From: Streptomyces alfalfae
GTDB taxonomy: Bacteria; Actinomycetota; Actinomycetes; Streptomycetales; Streptomycetaceae
Assembly: GCF_004127445.1 (NCBI RefSeq)
Contig: NZ_QEXM01000034.1
Location: 23,137 to 87,136, forward strand
Length of the DNA: 64,000 bases
Direction: 5' to 3'
The notes under the pieces were generated by a model that did not search any database, was not told where the DNA came from, and worked only from the letters and a program-made list of their open reading frames with translations. A program made the translations under genes and the position numbers. This document shows positions 32,905 to 41,852 of the stretch, one piece after another (the stretch's first letter is position 1; every line of letters begins with the position of its first letter).

Positions 32905-33807
32905 CTATCGGAGCCCCGCCCCCGCCGCCCGCAGCGCCTCCGCGGCGGCCCTGATCGACGGGCGGCGGGCAGCGTCCTCACGCCAGACCACGTACACATG
33001 GCGCCGCACCCGGTGCCGCACCGGGACCGTCCGCACCCCGGCCGGCATCGGGTCGCGGCCGAGCTGCGGGACCACGCAGACCCCGAGGCCCGCCGCGACC
33101 AGGGCGAGCTGGGTGTGGTGCTCCTCCGCGCGGTGCGCGATGCGCGGCTCGACGCCCTTGCCGCGCAGGGTGAACATCAGCCACTCGTGGCAGAACTCGC
33201 CCTCGGCCCAGGTGATCCACTCGTCGTCCGCCAGCTCCTCCAGATCGACCTCGGTGCGGTCGGCAAGCGGGTGCGCCGCGGGCATCGCGACGTCGGCGGG
33301 ATCGTCGAGCAGGGGCGCCTTGGCCAGCCCGTCCGGTATGGGCAGCGGTTTGTTGTACCAGTCGAGGACGACCGCCATGTCGACGTCGCCGCGCACCACG
33401 GCGGCGACCGCGGGCGTCGGCTCCATCTCGTGACAGCTCACCCGCAGCCCCGGATGCTCGGCGCGCAGCGCGGTGAGCGTGGCGGGCAGCAGGCCCCGCA
33501 TGGCCGTGGGGAACGCGGACATCCGCAGTTCGCCGACCGCCTTGCCGCGCTGCTCCTCCAGGTCGGCCTGGGCGAGCTCGACCTGCGAGAGGATGCGCGC
33601 GGCGTGCTCGGCGAGCAGCCGCCCCGCGTCGGTGAGCCGCACCCCCCGGCCGTTCTTGGCGAGGAGCTGCTGGCCCACCTCGCGCTCCAGCTTGGTCATC
33701 TGCTGCGAGACGGCGGACGTCGTGACGTGCAGCCCGGCCGCAGCGCCGCTGACCGAGCCGTGCCGCGCGAGGGCGTCCAGCGTGCGCAACCGCTCCAGAT
33801 TCAGCAT
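32905..33807 (-). CDS. LysR-family regulator
   Basis: A 300-aa LTTR: HTH MLNLERLRTLDALARHGSVSGAAAGLHVTTSAVSQQMTKLE (about 1-41) followed by the linker helix and a periplasmic-binding-like effector domain (LRMSAFPTAMRGLLPATLTALRAEHPGLRVSCHEM). GGAGAAG SD. Divergent from an EamA exporter with an inverted repeat between them, the usual LysR-target arrangement. Likely activates the exporter in response to an unknown metabolite. Confidence 0.92.
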   Translation of the reverse strand: MLNLERLRTLDALARHGSVSGAAAGLHVTTSAVSQQMTKLEREVGQQLLAKNGRGVRLTDAGRLLAEHAARILSQVELAQADLEEQRGKAVGELRMSAFPTAMRGLLPATLTALRAEHPGLRVSCHEMEPTPAVAAVVRGDVDMAVVLDWYNKPLPIPDGLAKAPLLDDPADVAMPAAHPLADRTEVDLEELADDEWITWAEGEFCHEWLMFTLRGKGVEPRIAHRAEEHHTQLALVAAGLGVCVVPQLGRDPMPAGVRTVPVRHRVRRHVYVVWREDAARRPSIRAAAEALRAAGAGLR

Positions 33808-33867
33808 CGACTTCTCCGGCTCCCCCCCAAGGACATGTAAGTGATGCTACGCGATACCCGGCAAGAA

Positions 33868-33888
33868 ATCTCGCTTGTGCTACGAGAT
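33868..33888. promoter_or_regulatory. LysR-type inverted repeat ATCTCG-N9-CGAGAT
   Basis: Perfect 6-bp arms separated by 9 bp (ATCTCG 33868-33873, CGAGAT 33883-33888), containing the T-N11-A LysR signature, between lysR (start 33807) and the EamA gene (start 33912). Confidence 0.65.
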
Positions 33889-33911
33889 CGGCGGGGCGCA
33901 TCGTGGAGCGC

Positions 33912-34910
33912 ATGAGCACCCCGACCGAACGCACGGTGACGGCCACCGCGCCCGCGCCGCTCGCCGCCCCTCCCACCGAGGTCACCACCGCCGACACCGC
34001 CTCGCCCGGACGGCGCGCCATCGACTGGCGCATCCGGTTCGGCCTCCTCTCGCTGATCTGGGGCTTCAGCTTCCTGCTGATCAAGGTGGGCACCGAGGCG
34101 TACGCCCCGTTCCAGGTCACGCTCGGCCGGCTCGTGTTCGGTACCGTCGTCGTGGCCGCCGTGCTCGTCGTCAAGCGGGAGCGGCTGCCGCGCGGCACGC
34201 GCACGTGGCTGCATCTCGCGGTGGCAGCCCTGTTGCTCAACGCCTTGCCGTTCTCGCTGTTCGCGTACGCGGAGTTGACCGTTCCGTCGACCCTCGCGGG
34301 CATCTGCAACGCGACGTCGCCGCTCTGGGGCATGGCCCTCTCGCTCATCGCGCTCTCGGAGGACCGGCCGACCCGACGCCGCGTCGCGGGCCTCGGCATC
34401 GGCTTCCTCGGGGTGCTCACGGTGCTCGGCGCCTGGCAGGGCTTCAGCGGCCTCGACCTCGCCGGCACGGCGATGGCCCTGCTCGCCTCGCTCAGCTACC
34501 CGATCGGGTGGATCTACGTACGCCGCACGCTGGCCGGTTCCGGTCACTCGAACCTCTCCCTGTCCGGTGCGCAGCTGCTCGTCGGGACCGTCGAACTGGC
34601 CGTGGTGACGCCGCTGTTCACGGACGTCCCCGCGCACTTCCCCGTCGTGCCGCTCCTCGCGGTCGTGGCGCTCGGCGCCCTCGGCACGGGGCTCGCCTTC
34701 CAGTTGCAGTACGCCCTGGTCGCCGAGGTCGGCCCGACCACTGCCCAGATGGTCACGTACTTCGTCCCGGTCATCGCCACCGCCGCGGGCGTCACGCTGC
34801 TCGGCGAGTCCCTGAGCTGGTCCACCCCGGTCGGCGCGGCGATCATCCTCGCGGGGGCCGCGCTCACCCAGTCGCGACCACGCGCGCGTGGCGCGGCCCC
34901 TCGGCCATGA
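33912..34910 (+). CDS. EamA/DMT-family transporter
   Basis: A 332-aa ten-helix drug/metabolite transporter made of two EamA repeats (RFGLLSLIWGFSFLLIKVGTEAY... and GTAMALLASLSYPIGWIYVRR...). The end of the first repeat has the LNALPFSLFAYAELTVPSTLAGICNATSPLW pattern. Probably an exporter of amino acids or metabolites under control of the divergent LysR protein. ATG 33912 has a GGAG SD. Confidence 0.88.
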   Translation: MSTPTERTVTATAPAPLAAPPTEVTTADTASPGRRAIDWRIRFGLLSLIWGFSFLLIKVGTEAYAPFQVTLGRLVFGTVVVAAVLVVKRERLPRGTRTWLHLAVAALLLNALPFSLFAYAELTVPSTLAGICNATSPLWGMALSLIALSEDRPTRRRVAGLGIGFLGVLTVLGAWQGFSGLDLAGTAMALLASLSYPIGWIYVRRTLAGSGHSNLSLSGAQLLVGTVELAVVTPLFTDVPAHFPVVPLLAVVALGALGTGLAFQLQYALVAEVGPTTAQMVTYFVPVIATAAGVTLLGESLSWSTPVGAAIILAGAALTQSRPRARGAAPRP

Positions 34911-34986
34911 CCCCACCCCGTCAGCCGCGGCGCCCGCGCGGGAACGGAGCCGCTCACTCGTGGCGCCCGCGCGGAAGCGGGACCGC

Positions 34987-36318
34987 TCAGTCGTAGCGTC
35001 GCGCGGGGGCGGGCCCCATGGCCGAGGCCACCGCTTCCGCCACGGTCACGATCTCCTCGTCGGCGAGGGCGGCGATCGTGATCCGCACGCCGGGCGGCGT
35101 GGCCAGGCGGTAGCGCGCCCCCGGCGCGACGCCCCACCCGGCGTGCAGCAGCCGCGCCACCACGCCCGTCTCGTCCGGGACGGGCACCCAGACGTTCATG
35201 CCGCTGCGCCCGTGCGCGAGCACGCCCCGTTCGGCGAGCGCCGCGATCAAAGCGTCCCGCCGCCGCCCGTAGGAAGCCGCCACCTCGCGCGCGTCCACCG
35301 CGTCACCGGACCAGAGCCGCAGGACGGCACGCTGCAGCAGCATGCTCACCCAGCCGGGCCCGAGCCGCTGGCGTCCCTGCACCCGGTCGACGGTGACGGG
35401 GTCCCCGGTGAGGACGGCGAGCCGCAGGTCGGGGCCGTACGCCTTGGCGGTCGAGCGGACCAGGGCCCAGTGGCGCACCGCCCCGGCCAGCGGGTGGAGC
35501 GGCTGGTCGACGATGCCGTGGCCGTGGTCGTCCTCGATCAGCAGGACCTCGGGATGCGCGGCGAGCACGTCGCGCAGGGCACGCGCGCGTGGGGCGCTGA
35601 CGGTGGCGCCCGTGGGGTTCTGGGCGCGGTCCGTCACGATGAGGGCGCGGGCGCCGCCGGACAGTGCCCGTTCGACGTCGGCGGGCCGGGGCCCCTCGTC
35701 GTCCACGCCGACCGGGACCGTGCGCAGTCCGAGGGCCGGCACGAGGTCGAGCATGCTGCCCCAGCCCGGATCCTCGACGGCCACCGCGTCACCGGGCTTG
35801 AGGCGCGCGGCGAGCACCCGTTCGATGGCGTCGAGCGCCCCGGAGGTGACGGCGACGGGCCCTGCGGGAACGCCCTCGGCGTCGAAGGCCGTGCGCACGT
35901 ACCGCGCGAGCCCCGGGTCGACGGCGTCCTCTCCGTAGAGGACCGGTTTCGCGTCGCCCTCCGCCGCGGCCAGCGCGAACGCCTCGGCGAGCGGTGGAAG
36001 CAGCGCCGGATCGGGGTTGCCCTGGGAGACGTCCCGCACGCCCGGCGGCACGTCCACCCGCATCCGGTCGCGCGCGGTCGTGGCGGGCTTCGGCCGTACG
36101 CGGCTGCCGCGCCGTCCGGCCGTCTCGATGACTCCGCGCTCGCGCAGGGTGCGGTAGGCGGCGGCCACGGTGTTGGGATTCACTCCCAGGCGGGCCGCCA
36201 ACTCCCGCATAGGGGGCAGCAGTTGCCCCGGCTCCAGACCGCCGTCACCCACGGCCCGCTCCACGCTGGCCGCGATATCGGCTGCGCGCCGGCCTTCGAT
36301 CCGATACTCTCCTAGCAC
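34987..36318 (-). CDS. MocR-type regulator (GntR HTH plus aminotransferase fold)
   Basis: A 443-aa fusion: winged-helix GntR HTH (LLPPMRELAARLGVNPNTVAAAYRTLRERGVIETAGRRGSRV, about 35-80) and a class I aminotransferase-like domain with SGALDAIERVL, VEDPGWGSMLDLV, DRAQNPTGATVS and a SxxK-type lysine in LVRSTAKAYGPDLR that would hold PLP. MocR proteins such as PdxR sense PLP and control vitamin B6 genes; its divergent neighbour is a PNPOx-fold protein, consistent with that theme. GTG 36318 is favoured by CATACT 7 nt upstream over the GTG at 36324. Confidence 0.9.
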   Translation of the reverse strand: MLGEYRIEGRRAADIAASVERAVGDGGLEPGQLLPPMRELAARLGVNPNTVAAAYRTLRERGVIETAGRRGSRVRPKPATTARDRMRVDVPPGVRDVSQGNPDPALLPPLAEAFALAAAEGDAKPVLYGEDAVDPGLARYVRTAFDAEGVPAGPVAVTSGALDAIERVLAARLKPGDAVAVEDPGWGSMLDLVPALGLRTVPVGVDDEGPRPADVERALSGGARALIVTDRAQNPTGATVSAPRARALRDVLAAHPEVLLIEDDHGHGIVDQPLHPLAGAVRHWALVRSTAKAYGPDLRLAVLTGDPVTVDRVQGRQRLGPGWVSMLLQRAVLRLWSGDAVDAREVAASYGRRRDALIAALAERGVLAHGRSGMNVWVPVPDETGVVARLLHAGWGVAPGARYRLATPPGVRITIAALADEEIVTVAEAVASAMGPAPARRYD

Positions 36319-36329
36319 AAACACAAGTA

Positions 36330-36341
36330 TGCACTAGTGCA
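36330..36341. promoter_or_regulatory. Palindrome TGCACTAGTGCA at the mocR promoter
   Basis: Perfect 12-bp palindrome overlapping the mocR -10 region, between mocR and the PNPOx-like gene. Good candidate for the MocR binding site. Confidence 0.55.
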
Positions 36342-36414
36342 ATATGAACGGCAAACCGGAGCGCCGGGCAGGGCGCGCGGTTCGGGCCGCCACAGGTTCA
36401 GTACAGGAGAAGGC

Positions 36415-37125
36415 ATGCAGACGACGCGCACCACCACCGACACGGACACGCCGGAGAGCGCCGCCTACACACCCACCGACCGCACTGTCCCCACCCGCTC
36501 CCGCGACCGTGCCTCGTACGACCGGGAGACGGTGCACGCGGTGCTCGACGAGGCATATGTCTGCCACCTCGGCTTCGTGCGCGACGGCGCCCCCGTCGTC
36601 CTGCCGACGCTCTTCGCCCGCGTGGGCGAGCGCCTCTACGTCCATGGCTCGACCGGCTCCCGGCCCCTGCGGATGGCGGGCGACGCACAGGACGGGGCGG
36701 CGGACCCGGGGATCCAGGTGTGCCTGACCGTCACCCACGTCGACGGTCTCGTCCTGGCCCGCTCCGCCTTCCACCACTCGATCAACTACCGCTCCGTCGT
36801 GGTCCACGGCACCGCCCACCAGGTCACGGACCCCGAGGAGAAGCGGGCCGCGCTCGACGCGCTCGTCGACCACGTCGTGCCGGGGCGGGCCGCCGACTCC
36901 CGCCCCGCCAACGCCAAGGAGCTCGCCGCGACCGCCGTGCTCCGCCTCGACCTGAACGAGGTCTCGGCGAAGGCCCGCACGGGCGGACCCCATGACGAGC
37001 CGGAGGACATGGGCCTCCCCCACTGGGCGGGCGTGCTCCCGCTCCGCCGGGGCTACGACGCGCCGCTGCCCTCCGCCGACCTCGCCCAGGACATCGCGGC
37101 GCCGGACTACCTGCCCGGCCTGTGA
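36415..37125 (+). CDS. FMN-binding split-barrel (PNPOx-like) protein
   Basis: A 236-aa protein of the pyridoxamine-phosphate-oxidase-like family (DUF447/NimA-type): VLDEAYVCHLGFVRDGAPVVLPTLFARVGERLYVHGSTGSRPLRM, with AFHHSINYRSVVVHGTAHQV as the second barrel half. It is a probable flavin-dependent oxidoreductase; the family includes nitroimidazole reductases and proteins located next to MocR regulators. ATG 36415 follows an AGGAGAAGG SD. Ends in a strong shared terminator. Confidence 0.85.
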   Translation: MQTTRTTTDTDTPESAAYTPTDRTVPTRSRDRASYDRETVHAVLDEAYVCHLGFVRDGAPVVLPTLFARVGERLYVHGSTGSRPLRMAGDAQDGAADPGIQVCLTVTHVDGLVLARSAFHHSINYRSVVVHGTAHQVTDPEEKRAALDALVDHVVPGRAADSRPANAKELAATAVLRLDLNEVSAKARTGGPHDEPEDMGLPHWAGVLPLRRGYDAPLPSADLAQDIAAPDYLPGL

Positions 37126-37147
37126 TCCACCGCTGTGAACCCTGAGA

Positions 37148-37180
37148 GGGGTGGCCGCCCCGGCGCGGGGCGGCCACCCC
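37148..37180. terminator. Bidirectional terminator, 14-bp perfect stem
   Basis: GGGGTGGCCGCCCC / GGGGCGGCCACCCC arms (37148-37161 and 37167-37180) with a GGCGC loop, between two convergent genes. Confidence 0.8.
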
Positions 37181-37181
37181 T

Positions 37182-38144
37182 TCAGACCGTCACGGCGGCC
37201 CGTCGCGCCGCCACCGCTCCCCGCGCCTCCGCGACCGCTAGCCCCGTCACCGCGGCCAGCATCAGCACCGTGCCCGCGACGGTCGCCGCCGTGAGGGCCT
37301 CACCGAGCAGGGCGACCGCGATGACCGCGGCGCTGACCGGCTCCAGGAGCATGATCACGGAGACGGTCGCGGAGCGTACGACGGCCGCCCCGGCGAAGTA
37401 GAGCGCGTACGCGACGGCCGTCGGCACGGCGGCGATGTACAGCAGATAGACGGCCACGCGCGCGTGGTCGGCCGTGTGCGGCACCAGGCCCTCGGCCGCG
37501 GCCCCCGGCAGCAGGCAGAGCGCGACGACCGCGAACGCCCAGACCGTCGTGTCGGAGGAGTCGGCTCCGCCGTCCCGCCCCCACCAGCGCGTCACCAGCG
37601 TCATGGCGGCGTACGCGGCGGCCGACACGAGCCCCCAGACCACACCCAGCGGCCGTACGGTCGCCTCGCCGCCCCCGAGGACGAGCACCACGAGCCCGGC
37701 GAGGGCGCCGAGGACGGCGACGGCACCGCCGCCCCCGAGCCGCTCCCCCATGGCCAGCCGTGCGCCGAGGGCGATGAGGACGGGGCCCGAGCCCATGGTG
37801 ACGACGGTGCCGACCGCGAGGCCGGTCGTCTCGACCGCCGCGAAGTAGGCGGTCTGGAACACCGCGAGGGCCACGCCCGTGACGGCGATCCGGCGGGCCC
37901 TGCGGCCCCGCGGCTCACGGGCCCCGGACACGTACGCCTTCTTGCGGTTCGGCCGTACCGCGCGCGTGGCGAGCAGCAGGACGAAACCGCCCGCGCACCG
38001 CCAGAAGGAGAGGCCGACCGGCCCCATGTCACTGGCCTGGAACACGAGCGCGGCGGCGGCGCCGGCCGTGCCCCAGGCGACTCCGGCGACGATCAGATAG
38101 ACGAGGCCCCGCCCGACGGGCAGACCGAGGACAGCATTCGACAC
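37182..38144 (-). CDS. EamA/DMT-family transporter
   Basis: A 320-aa ten-helix DMT transporter. The first EamA repeat begins [41 protein letters not shown]; a charged loop ([20 protein letters not shown]) precedes [21 protein letters not shown]. The second repeat ends in [27 protein letters not shown] 38144 has GGAG about 9 nt upstream. Adjacent to another EamA gene on the same strand but not closely related. Substrate unknown. Confidence 0.87.
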   Translation of the reverse strand: MSNAVLGLPVGRGLVYLIVAGVAWGTAGAAAALVFQASDMGPVGLSFWRCAGGFVLLLATRAVRPNRKKAYVSGAREPRGRRARRIAVTGVALAVFQTAYFAAVETTGLAVGTVVTMGSGPVLIALGARLAMGERLGGGGAVAVLGALAGLVVLVLGGGEATVRPLGVVWGLVSAAAYAAMTLVTRWWGRDGGADSSDTTVWAFAVVALCLLPGAAAEGLVPHTADHARVAVYLLYIAAVPTAVAYALYFAGAAVVRSATVSVIMLLEPVSAAVIAVALLGEALTAATVAGTVLMLAAVTGLAVAEARGAVAARRAAVTV

Positions 38145-38296
38145 GTGAGAGTTCTCCGCAGCAGAGGAGGGACAGATGGCTCCGTCTGCGGGCAGCACCG
38201 CTTGGCCCGGCCACCGGCCGGGCGCGATCCGTGGGCGTCCCGCGCTAGCGGGCGGGAGGCGGAAGGACGAGTGCTCGTGCGTGCATGATCCGCACC

Positions 38297-39310
38297 CTAG
38301 GTCGCGCGGCCACTGCGCGCCAACTCCGTTTCGGATGCCGGTACGGCATCCCCGGCGGTCGGCCCGCCCGGCCTCGCCGACTGGGCGATGAACGCGCCCA
38401 CCAGGACCACGGCGCCGCCGGCGATCTGCGGCGCCGAGAGGTGTTCGCCGAGGACGACCCAGGCGAGGGCGGTCGCGATGACGGCTTCGAGGCAGGCCAC
38501 GACACCGGCCACCTGCGGGGAGAGCCTGCGCACGGACACCACCCCGGTGATGTACGCGAGGACGGTCGCGACGAGCACGATCCAGCCGAGCAGCGTCCAG
38601 GCGGGGACGGCCGAACCGTCCAGGTCGGCGCTGCCCGCGAGCACCGCCCAGTCCATGCCCCACGGCCGCGCGACGACGGTCAGCACGGCCGTGCCGACGA
38701 GCAGGCCGTACGCGATGACGCCGAGAGGGTGGGGCGCGTCGTCGCCCGCGTCGCTGCCCTGGTCGGACAGGACGAAGTAGCCGACCTGGCAGCAGGCGGC
38801 GCCCAGCGCGAGCAGGAGTCCGAAGGCGTCGAAGCCGAGCCCCGCCCACACCTCGACGACGCAGGCGAGCCCGCCCACCGCGAGCACGACGCCGAACGCC
38901 GCCGCCCGTGTCACCGGCTTGCGCTGCACGAAGCGCACCCAGCCGAGGACCAGCGCGGGGGCGAGGTACTCGATCAGCAGGGCGACGCCGACGGGGATAC
39001 GGGAGAGCGCGGCGAAATAGCAGGCCTGGACGCCCGCGACGGCGAGGAGGCCGAACCCGGCGAGCAGCGCGGGCCTGTCCCGCACCAGAGAGCGGTGGCG
39101 CCAGGCGACGGGCAGCATCACCAGGGCGGCGCCCGCCACCCGCAGCCACACGACGTGGAGGGGGTCGAGCCCCGCCTCGATCAGCGGCTTGGCCGCGACG
39201 CCGGAGCCGCCGAAGGCGACGGCGGAGAGCAGGGCGAGTCCGAGACCGAAGCCCGGTCCCCGGCTCCCGTGCCCCGCACGGCTCTCCTGGATCCCCTGAG
39301 ACGCTTGCAC
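38297..39310 (-). CDS. EamA/DMT-family transporter
   Basis: A 337-aa ten-helix DMT transporter ([43 protein letters not shown]; second repeat [51 protein letters not shown]). The start is placed at GTG 39310 because CATGAT (39317-39322) ends 6 nt upstream and no SD is seen; GTG 39316 is an alternative. A 21-bp palindrome overlaps this promoter, implying tight control. Confidence 0.86.
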   Translation of the reverse strand: MQASQGIQESRAGHGSRGPGFGLGLALLSAVAFGGSGVAAKPLIEAGLDPLHVVWLRVAGAALVMLPVAWRHRSLVRDRPALLAGFGLLAVAGVQACYFAALSRIPVGVALLIEYLAPALVLGWVRFVQRKPVTRAAAFGVVLAVGGLACVVEVWAGLGFDAFGLLLALGAACCQVGYFVLSDQGSDAGDDAPHPLGVIAYGLLVGTAVLTVVARPWGMDWAVLAGSADLDGSAVPAWTLLGWIVLVATVLAYITGVVSVRRLSPQVAGVVACLEAVIATALAWVVLGEHLSAPQIAGGAVVLVGAFIAQSARPGGPTAGDAVPASETELARSGRAT

Positions 39311-39317
39311 GGGCACA

Positions 39318-39355
39318 TCATGACAGGCGGTGTCATGAGCGTCATCCCCGATGAC
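39318..39355. promoter_or_regulatory. Two palindromes at the EamA promoter
   Basis: TCATGACA-GGCGG-TGTCATGA (39318-39338, perfect 8-bp arms) overlaps the predicted -10, and GTCATC-CCC-GATGAC (39341-39355, 6-bp arms) lies just upstream. Both share a TCATGAC/GTCAT core. No regulator gene is adjacent. Confidence 0.65.
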
Positions 39356-39385
39356 CCCTGTCTCAATCGGCGGACGTCCCGCGCC

Positions 39386-39997
39386 TCACGCACGCTCCTG
39401 ACCGGAGCCCCCGAGGTAGCCGTGGTCGCCGGAGGCGTACTGCCGGCAGCCCGCCTCGACGCGCTTGAGCAGGACCTCGACGTCGACACCGGCCCGCCCG
39501 AGGACCTCGACCGCGCGGCATTCGGCATCCGCCACGAGGCCGGCGAGGAGGTCCATGCCGAGCGCCCGCGCGTCGCCGCGCCGTTCGGCCCGCTCCAGGG
39601 CCACCTCCATGGCGAGGACGGCCGCCGGCGACCAGCCGGTCTCCTTGCCCGACCGCACCACGGGCACGGCCCCGGAGTCCTCGACGGTGCCCTGCCACTG
39701 CAGGCCGTAGCCGATGCTGCGCTGGACGAGGTAGCCGAGGAGGCGCACCACCTGGGCGCCGTCCGTGAAGACCGCGCGCACCTCGGGGTCGGACTCCAGG
39801 AGGGAGTGCAGCAGGTGGGCGGTGTCTATCTGCCGGTCCCCGTCACGTACCGCCCGGCGGCGCGCGCCCGCCACCACGGAGGCCAGTTCGGCGCTGAGGC
39901 GGGACTCGGGTTCTGCGGGGATCAGGTCGGGTTCGGGCCCCGGCGGGGTACGGCTTTGCACATCTCCCACCCCATCAACCTCCGGCGGCACATGCAT
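39386..39997 (-). CDS. Clp N-terminal-domain protein (no ATPase domain)
   Basis: A 203-aa protein with the two Clp-N helical repeats: LSAELASVVAGARRRAVRDGDRQIDTAHLLHSLLESDPEVRAVF (about 35-80) and SPAAVLAMEVALERAERRGDARALGMDLLAGLVAD (about 125-160). No AAA+ module follows, so it is not a chaperone itself; stand-alone Clp-N proteins may act as adaptors or substrate receptors. ATG 39997 (MHVPPEV) chosen by domain extent; no clear SD. Confidence 0.78.
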   Translation of the reverse strand: MHVPPEVDGVGDVQSRTPPGPEPDLIPAEPESRLSAELASVVAGARRRAVRDGDRQIDTAHLLHSLLESDPEVRAVFTDGAQVVRLLGYLVQRSIGYGLQWQGTVEDSGAVPVVRSGKETGWSPAAVLAMEVALERAERRGDARALGMDLLAGLVADAECRAVEVLGRAGVDVEVLLKRVEAGCRQYASGDHGYLGGSGQERA

Positions 39998-40157
39998 CGG
40001 CGGCGGGAAGCATCTTGGCGTCCGACATAGGTTGGGCAGTGGTGCGACGGTTGTCCTCCTTACGGATGAGATCCGGCAGATCCGTCCGTAACGGCGCGCG
40101 CCGTCTTGCCCCGCGCCCGTGGAGCAACCATGGTGCGCCGCCGCACGTCTGAAAAGC

Positions 40158-40346
40158 ATGGAGAGCAGGTGCTGGATGGTCGCCCTGCCGGCGGTCGACG
40201 GCAGGCAGTACGTGTACCGGGTGTACGCCCCTGACGACGCACGCCCCGCCGACCTGTTCTGGGACGCCTGGCACTGCCACGACGAAGGCCCCTTCCCCAG
40301 GGCCTCGGACCTCTTCGACGCGGCGGTCATACGCCGGGTCGGGTGA
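40158..40346 (+). CDS. Hypothetical 62-aa protein
   Basis: Small protein MESRCWMVALPAVDGRQY... continuing with an APDDARPADLFWDAWHC segment and ending AAVIRRVG. Good third-position GC and a compact alpha/beta look, but no family recognised and only a weak GAAAAG SD. An in-frame GTG at 40119 is the alternative start. Confidence 0.5.
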   Translation: MESRCWMVALPAVDGRQYVYRVYAPDDARPADLFWDAWHCHDEGPFPRASDLFDAAVIRRVG

Positions 40347-40355
40347 CCGTGGAGG

Positions 40356-40797
40356 GATGCCGGGCCCCGTACGGGGGATGACCGGTGCCGCGTACGAGGA
40401 GCGGCCGGACCCCGTACGAGACGACCCGGACCTGTACGGGCTCACCCGGCCCCGGACGCGGGTACGCCCGTCCCCGGACGGGCACGCCCGTCCCCGGACG
40501 GGCACGCCCGGACACGTACGGGATCGTCGCGGCGCCGTACGGGCTCACCTGGCACCGGACGGGATCGTCGCGGCACCGTCCGAGATCGCTCGGCCCCGGA
40601 CGGGATCGCTAGGGCCCCGTCCCGGTTCACCCGGCCTCGCACGGGACCGCCGGAACCCCCACGAGATCACGCGAACCAGGACGGGATCACCCGGGGGCCC
40701 CGGACGGGACCACCCGGCCCCGCACGGGGTCCGCCGGAACCCCGTACGAGATCACAGGGCCCCGGACGGGATCGCCGGGCCCCGCCCGAGTTCACCC
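40356..40797. repeat. Minisatellite, about 21 units of 20-21 bp
   Basis: Degenerate tandem array with unit near CCCCGGACGGGATCRCCCGG. The ACGGG/ACGAG cores recur from 40371 to 40785 at 19-23 bp intervals, mean 20.7. It fills the space between the 62-aa gene and the methyltransferase stop, which it reaches. No gene was seen inside; open frames through it are repeat artefacts. Confidence 0.85.
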
Positions 40798-41589
40798 GGC
40801 CCGCGTGGCGACCACGACCGTCGCGTACAGCTCCTCGTCCTCGACGACCGTCGCCGTCAGGCCCACCCCTTCGACGGCGGCCACGGCCGCGGGCACCTGC
40901 GCCTCGCTGGTCTCGAACAGCAGGTGTCCGCCGGGCGCCAGCCAGCGCGGCGCCCGCTCGGTCACCCGGCGCAGCACGTCGAGCCCGTCGCCGCCGCCGT
41001 CGAGCGCCACCCGCGCCTCGTGCTCGCGTGCCTCGGCGGGCAGCAGGCCGACCTCGGCGGTCGGCACGTAGGGGACGTTGGCCAGCAGGATGTCGACGCG
41101 GCCCAGCAGTTCGCGGGGCAGCGGTTCGTAGAGGTCGCCCTCGTGGACCCGGCCGCCCGCGGCGACGAGGTTGCGGCGGGCGCAGCGGACCGCCGCCGGG
41201 TCGATGTCCGAGGCGTGCAGTTCGACCCGGTCGAGGCCCGCGGCGAGCGCGGCGCCGAGCGCGCCGGACCCGCAGCACAGATCGACGACGACGGCTTCGC
41301 GCCCCGCGAGGGCGGCGGCCCGGTCGACGAGGAACTCGGTGCGGCGACGCGGCACGAAGACCCCCGGGTCCACGACGATCCGCAGACCGTGGAACTCGGC
41401 CCACCCGAGGACGTGTTCGAGGGGCAGTCCCTCGGCCCTGCGCCGCACCATGGTGGAGGCCTCGTCCAGGGAACGCGCGGTGGACAGGAGCAGTTCCGCC
41501 TCGTCCTCGGCGAAGACGCAGCCCGCCGCGCGCAGCGCGGTGACGACAGAGGCGTACTGGGAGAGGGTGAAAGAAGAAGTGACCGACAT
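40792..41589 (-). CDS. Putative protein N5-glutamine methyltransferase (PrmC/HemK-like)
   Basis: A 265-aa SAM-dependent methyltransferase: N-terminal helices with LEHVLGWAEFHGLRIVVDPGVFVPRRRTEFLVDRA (the PrmC 'vprpeTe' segment), VVDLCCGSGALGAALAAGL (SAM motif I) and ILLANVPYVPT, which stands where HemK/PrmC have NPPY. The Asn-Val-Pro-Tyr variant is typical of the secondary family annotated next to true PrmC, so it probably methylates a Gln of some protein other than release factors. ATG 41589; GGAAGG upstream. Confidence 0.8.
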   Translation of the reverse strand: MSVTSSFTLSQYASVVTALRAAGCVFAEDEAELLLSTARSLDEASTMVRRRAEGLPLEHVLGWAEFHGLRIVVDPGVFVPRRRTEFLVDRAAALAGREAVVVDLCCGSGALGAALAAGLDRVELHASDIDPAAVRCARRNLVAAGGRVHEGDLYEPLPRELLGRVDILLANVPYVPTAEVGLLPAEAREHEARVALDGGGDGLDVLRRVTERAPRWLAPGGHLLFETSEAQVPAAVAAVEGVGLTATVVEDEELYATVVVATRAG

Positions 41590-41790
41590 ACGGAGAAAAC
41601 CTTCCGGGATCCCGATGGGGCTCCCTCGGTCCACCTATGCCGGGTGAACCACGCGGTCGCGAGAGGAGAGCACCCGACCTGCTGCAGCGGTAATGGGTCT
41701 CACCTCCGGAGTTCGCCGCCTGCGTCCGTCGCAGGGCACCGGAACAGTACCGCACCCGCCGCGCGCCGGTCGGCCCGGTCATGTGACGAA

Positions 41791-41817
41791 GCGCCCCGCA
41801 CGGCGTGTGCGGGGCGC
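41791..41817 (-). terminator. Terminator after the PadR gene
   Basis: Perfect 11-bp stem GCGCCCCGCAC / GTGCGGGGCGC with a 5-nt loop, 36 bp beyond the PadR stop. Confidence 0.65.
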
Positions 41818-41852
41818 CTCATCCGCGCGGAGAGCCGTCGGGCTCACACCCG

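Noticed and set aside
37182..39149. 655-codon frame fusing two transporters
   Set aside because: The upstream part is an antisense-type frame through the other EamA gene; the GTG at 38144 with an SD defines the real start.
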